From Bacteroidia bacterium (GTDB lineage: Bacteria > Bacteroidota > Bacteroidia > JABEUT01), in the NCBI GenBank assembly GCA_013044305.1, contig JABEUT010000120.1, forward strand, positions 1-8,891: 8,891 nt of DNA, read 5' to 3'. This document shows, piece by piece, positions 5,704 to 8,891 of this stretch. The notes under the pieces were generated by a model, which was not told the origin of the DNA, made no database searches, and saw nothing but the letters and a program-made list of their open reading frames with translations. The translations under genes were made by a program, and so were the position numbers. Within the stretch, counting starts at the first letter, position 1; each line of letters opens with the position of its first letter.

Positions 5704-6924
5704 ATGAAAAATTCAAAAAAAGCCGAACGTCTGATGCAGATCGAAGCAGACTTCGGGGCGCACAACTACCACCCGCTGCCCGTGGTTCTTGAAAAAGGAA
5801 AGGGCGTTTTCCTGTGGGATGTTAACGGGAAAAAATATTTTGACTTTCTTTCCGCCTATTCTGCGGTAAACCAGGGCCACTGCCATCCTGCGATAGTAAA
5901 GGCAATGACAAGGCAGGCATCCAAGCTTGCCCTTACTTCCCGTGCCTTTTACAACGATTCGCTTGGCGAATACGAGCGATATATTACAGACTATTTCGGA
6001 TACGACAAGGTATTGCCCATGAATACCGGCGCCGAAGCCGTTGAAACGGCACTGAAGTTGTGCCGGAAATGGGGATACCTGAAGAAAAAGATAACAGAGA
6101 ACAAAGCAAGGATCATTGCTTGTACAGGCAATTTCCATGGCCGAACAATCTCCATTGTTTCTATGAGCTCCGATCCTGACGCCCGCAACGGATACGGCCC
6201 TTACACGCCCGGCATCGAACTGATACCGTACAACGACTTGGCCGCCCTGAAAAAAGCGCTTGAAGACAGCAACGTGGCAGGTTTCATTGTGGAGCCCATA
6301 CAGGGCGAGGCGGGAGTAGTGGTTCCCGATAAAGGATATCTGCGCGGCGCCGCCGAACTTTGCAGCAAAGCCAATGTGCTGTTTATAGCCGATGAGGTGC
6401 AGACAGGCATTGCGCGAACCGGTAAAATGCTTGCATGCGATCATGAAAAAATCCGGCCCGATATTCTGATACTCGGCAAAGCCCTGTCCGGAGGCATGTA
6501 CCCCGTTTCGGCAGTGCTTGCCGACGACCACATCATGCTCTGCATTAAACCAAACGAGCATGGTTCCACCTTTGGCGGAAACCCAATAGCTGCAAGAACA
6601 GGGATGGCGGCTCTCGAAGTAGTAAAAAAAGAGAAACTGGCGCAGAAAGCCGAGGTGCTGGGTGAAATCTTCAGGAAGGAGTTAAGAAAAATAGAATCGG
6701 TAAGGCTGCAGGATGTTCGGGGCAAAGGACTGCTCAACGCCATTGTGATAAAGCCCATGAAAGGAAAGACCGCCTGGGATGTTTGCCTTGCCCTGCGCGA
6801 TAACGGGTTGCTAGCCAAACCTACGCACGACCATATTATTCGTCTTGCGCCGCCATTGGTTATTACCAAAAAACAGATACTTAAAGCGGCGAAAATTATT
6901 AGAAGGACACTGAAAAACATGTAA
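5704..6924 (+). CDS. rocD: Ornithine-oxo-acid transaminase (ornithine aminotransferase)
   Basis: RocD is a cytosolic PLP enzyme that moves the delta-amino group of ornithine to 2-oxoglutarate, giving glutamate semialdehyde (cyclising to pyrroline-5-carboxylate) and glutamate; it links arginine and proline metabolism. The 406-residue product contains NYHPLPVVLE (21-30), SAYSAVNQGHCHP (50-62), NTGAEAVETALK (107-118), FHGRT (144-148), VEPIQGEAGVVVP (196-208), DEVQTG (230-235), LGKALSGG (257-264) and HGSTFGGNP (286-294). From memory of human OAT, Y22, Y52, R147, E202, D230 and K259 match Y55, Y85, R180, E235, D263 and K292 with a constant offset of 33, so substrate and PLP contacts are all kept. 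The start at 5704 gives 17 residues before the GAHNYHPLP block, the same as B. subtilis RocD as I recall it; the next Met, at 5734, would shorten this to six or seven. There is no Shine-Dalgarno sequence. It is convergent with uvrB, with a 12-bp gap. Confidence 0.95.
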   Translation: MKNSKKAERLMQIEADFGAHNYHPLPVVLEKGKGVFLWDVNGKKYFDFLSAYSAVNQGHCHPAIVKAMTRQASKLALTSRAFYNDSLGEYERYITDYFGYDKVLPMNTGAEAVETALKLCRKWGYLKKKITENKARIIACTGNFHGRTISIVSMSSDPDARNGYGPYTPGIELIPYNDLAALKKALEDSNVAGFIVEPIQGEAGVVVPDKGYLRGAAELCSKANVLFIADEVQTGIARTGKMLACDHEKIRPDILILGKALSGGMYPVSAVLADDHIMLCIKPNEHGSTFGGNPIAARTGMAALEVVKKEKLAQKAEVLGEIFRKELRKIESVRLQDVRGKGLLNAIVIKPMKGKTAWDVCLALRDNGLLAKPTHDHIIRLAPPLVITKKQILKAAKIIRRTLKNM

Positions 6925-6936
6925 GAATAACAACGG

Positions 6937-8891
6937 CTACCTGCCCCCTTCGGCCCCCTTTTGCAGTCGCAGCAATTCCTCCTTGAGGCGTGCGGCTTCA
7001 ATAAAATCAAGTTCCTTGGCAGCTTTTTCAATTTGCTTTTTCAGTTGCTTTATCCTCTCGCTGGTTTGCTCTGCGGAACCATAAGACGCTTCCGGTTCGG
7101 CGGCTACTCCTTCTGATTTTTCCAGATATACTTTCGGAAGCTGGTAATCTGCCGTTTCAGTAACCCGGGCGTTCTCCATAATCGCCTCCTTGGACTTTAA
7201 AATAGTGGCAGGAGTTATCTTATTCTTATAATTATATTCTATCTGCTTTTTACGCCGGCGCAGCGTTTCATCCATCGTTTTCTGCATAGATTCGGTAACC
7301 GCATCTGCATACATTATAACACGCCCGTTGGCATTCCTTGCCACCCTGCCCACAATCTGTGTAAGGGCGCGCTCCGAACGCAGGAACCCCTCCTTATCGG
7401 CATCAAGTATGGCAAGGAGCGATACTTCGGGCAGGTCAATGCCCTCCCTAAGCAGGTTAATCCCTATTAACACATCAAACAGGCCCAGCCGCAGGTCTCG
7501 TAGTATTTCCACCCTTTCCAGCGTATCAATGTCGGAATGTATATAGCGGCACCTCACATCAAGACGCGTAAGGTATTTGGCCAGTTCCTCCGCCATACGC
7601 TTGGTAAGTGTGGTTATAATGCAGCGTTCGTCGCGGGCCGTAACTTTTCGTATCTCCTCCAGCAGGTCGTCAATCTGATTGAGGGTCGGGCGCACCTCAA
7701 TAACCGGATCAAGCAGGCCGGTAGGGCGGATAAGCTGTTCCACCACTACGCCCTCACACTGATTAAGCTCGTAATCGGCAGGTGTGGCGCTCATATAAAC
7801 AACCTGATTCTGCATGGCCTCGAACTCATCGAACCGCAGCGGTCTGTTATCCAGGGCTGCGGGCAGGCGGAAGCCATAATCAACGAGAGTGGTTTTGCGG
7901 GAGCGGTCTCCCCCGTACATGCCCCTGATCTGCGGCAGGGTAACATGGCTTTCGTCCACAACCATCAGGTAATCCTTGGGGAAATAGTCGAGCAGGCAGA
8001 ATGGCCTGGCGCCGGGCGCCCTGCCGTCGAAATAGCGCGAATAATTTTCGATTCCCGAGCAGTAGCCCAGTTCGCGCATCATCTCAAGATCGTATCGAAC
8101 ACGCTTCTGCAGACGCTGCGCCTCCTCATGCTTGCCTATGGATGTAAAAAAGCTCAACTGGTTCGCCAAATCAATTTCAATTTGCTCAATGGCTGAATGC
8201 AATGTGTCGGCTGATGTTACAAATATGTTTGCCGGATAAATCCTAATGGAGTCCAGCAATTCAATTTTCCTTCCTGTGGATGCTTCAAAGGTCTCCATTT
8301 CCTCTATGGTGTTGCCTATGAAGCTAACGCGCAAGGCATGGTCGGCATATGCAAGAAAAATATCCACCGTATCGCCCCGTACCCTAAAGTTGCCTCTTGC
8401 AAAATCGCTCTCCGTTCTGGAGTATAGCGAATTGACAAGTTGCAGCAGCAGTTTGTTCCTGTCGAGTTTTTGCCCCTTCTGAAGAGCAATGACATTCTTT
8501 TCAAACTCGGTGGGGTTGCTAATGCCGTATATGCATGAAACCGAGGACACCACTATAATATCGCGTCTGCCTGAAAGCAGCGATGAGGTTGCACTCAAGC
8601 GCAGCTTCTCAATTTCATCGTTGATGGAAAGGTCTTTTTCAATGTAAGTGTTGGAGGATGGAATATAGGCTTCCGGCTGGTAGTAATCGTAATAGGAAAC
8701 GAAATACTCCACCGCATTCTGTGGAAAAAACTGCCTGAACTCTCCGTAAAGCTGCGCAGCGAGCGTTTTATTATGGCTCAATACGAGGGTTGGCATTCCG
8801 GTCTTGGCAATAACATTGGCAATGGTGAATGTTTTACCTGAACCGGTAACACCCAGCAGAATCTGGTACTTATTTTTCGATTTAAGCCCGC
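6937..8891 (-). CDS. uvrB: UvrABC excision nuclease subunit B (N-terminus cut by window edge)
   Basis: UvrB is the damage-verifying, ATP-dependent helicase-like subunit of nucleotide excision repair; it is loaded by UvrA and then recruits UvrC. The frame stays open to the window edge, giving 650 visible residues. Against E. coli UvrB about 26 residues are missing, so an ATG at 8796, inside the ATPase domain, is not the start. In visible numbering the Walker A GVTGSGKT is at 13-20. The beta-hairpin aromatics of YFVSYYDYYQPEAY (62-75) fall at 66, 67, 69 and 70, matching E. coli Y92, Y93, Y95 and Y96. The Walker B/DEAD-like VVDESH is at 310-315, SATP at about 367-370, and motif VI QIVGRVARN at 511-519. 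A C-terminal UVR domain (about 610-643), which contacts UvrC, follows a linker. No key motif is missing. The stop is TAG at 6939-6937, 12 bp from the rocD stop. Confidence 0.97.
   Translation of the reverse strand, partial: GLKSKNKYQILLGVTGSGKTFTIANVIAKTGMPTLVLSHNKTLAAQLYGEFRQFFPQNAVEYFVSYYDYYQPEAYIPSSNTYIEKDLSINDEIEKLRLSATSSLLSGRRDIIVVSSVSCIYGISNPTEFEKNVIALQKGQKLDRNKLLLQLVNSLYSRTESDFARGNFRVRGDTVDIFLAYADHALRVSFIGNTIEEMETFEASTGRKIELLDSIRIYPANIFVTSADTLHSAIEQIEIDLANQLSFFTSIGKHEEAQRLQKRVRYDLEMMRELGYCSGIENYSRYFDGRAPGARPFCLLDYFPKDYLMVVDESHVTLPQIRGMYGGDRSRKTTLVDYGFRLPAALDNRPLRFDEFEAMQNQVVYMSATPADYELNQCEGVVVEQLIRPTGLLDPVIEVRPTLNQIDDLLEEIRKVTARDERCIITTLTKRMAEELAKYLTRLDVRCRYIHSDIDTLERVEILRDLRLGLFDVLIGINLLREGIDLPEVSLLAILDADKEGFLRSERALTQIVGRVARNANGRVIMYADAVTESMQKTMDETLRRRKKQIEYNYKNKITPATILKSKEAIMENARVTETADYQLPKVYLEKSEGVAAEPEASYGSAEQTSERIKQLKKQIEKAAKELDFIEAARLKEELLRLQKGAEGGR

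Noticed and set aside
5713..6561. 282-codon open frame on the minus strand opposite rocD
   Set aside because: It lies wholly antisense to a well-supported RocD, its translation has no recognisable domain, and its composition is that expected of a complementary-frame shadow.
6441..7031. 196-codon minus-strand frame spanning the rocD and uvrB ends
   Set aside because: It overlaps both genes in non-coding frames. The apparent transmembrane-like stretch comes from reading the rocD complement, and it lacks any supported start.
7537..8196. 219-codon open frame on the plus strand opposite uvrB
   Set aside because: It is antisense to conserved UvrB motifs and its product resembles no family; it is a shadow of the uvrB codon pattern.
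1..8891. A new defence, mobile or biosynthetic system
   Set aside because: All large genes are recognisable housekeeping enzymes with intact key residues. No integrase, transposase, toxin-antitoxin pair, CRISPR repeat or phage gene is visible; the only unexplained proteins are the two small ones at the left edge.

Overview
The window looks like ordinary chromosome from a member of the Bacteroidota. Four things point that way: an 'alternative' GlmU-like sugar nucleotidyltransferase with a degenerate N-terminal loop, a DUF5522-type cysteine-rich miniprotein, TAnnTTTG-type promoter words in the intergenic gaps, and mostly absent Shine-Dalgarno sequences. The genus cannot be read from the sequence. 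I see no tRNA, rRNA, CRISPR array, insertion sequence, phage gene or defence locus.

Layout, left to right. (1) 1-467, plus strand: the 3' end of a gene for a small helical-repeat protein, then a 67-residue DUF5522-like protein 7 bp downstream. (2) 503-1687, minus strand: the GlmU-like protein with a left-handed beta-helix acetyltransferase domain. A small hairpin lies in the 35-bp convergent gap. (3) 1688-2160: a 473-bp AT-rich divergent gap, the only long non-coding stretch. It holds candidate promoter words, a 17-bp inverted repeat, and two related repeats just upstream of bioA. (4) 2161-4175, plus strand: bioA (biotin synthesis) overlapping mtgA (peptidoglycan glycosyltransferase) by ATGA. 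(5) 4186-5616, minus strand: an RlmD-family 23S rRNA m5U methyltransferase. (6) 5704-6924, plus strand: rocD, ornithine aminotransferase. (7) 6937-8891, minus strand: uvrB, lacking about 26 N-terminal codons at the window edge.

The genes serve unrelated housekeeping roles: cell-envelope precursor supply (GlmU-like, MtgA), cofactor synthesis (BioA), rRNA modification (RlmD), arginine/ornithine metabolism (RocD) and nucleotide excision repair (UvrB). Strand changes at almost every transcription unit. Convergent gaps are only 10-35 bp, so each unit is probably transcribed on its own. The only apparent co-transcription is the left-edge pair and bioA-mtgA. BioA and RocD are both fold-type I PLP class III aminotransferases but clearly distinct enzymes.

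The points most worth a second look are the internal repeat in the truncated left-edge protein, the GlmU-like protein whose acetyltransferase residues are kept while the nucleotide-binding loop is not, the paired repeats before bioA, and the rocD promoter word that nearly abuts its start codon. I did not find a convincing new multi-gene system.
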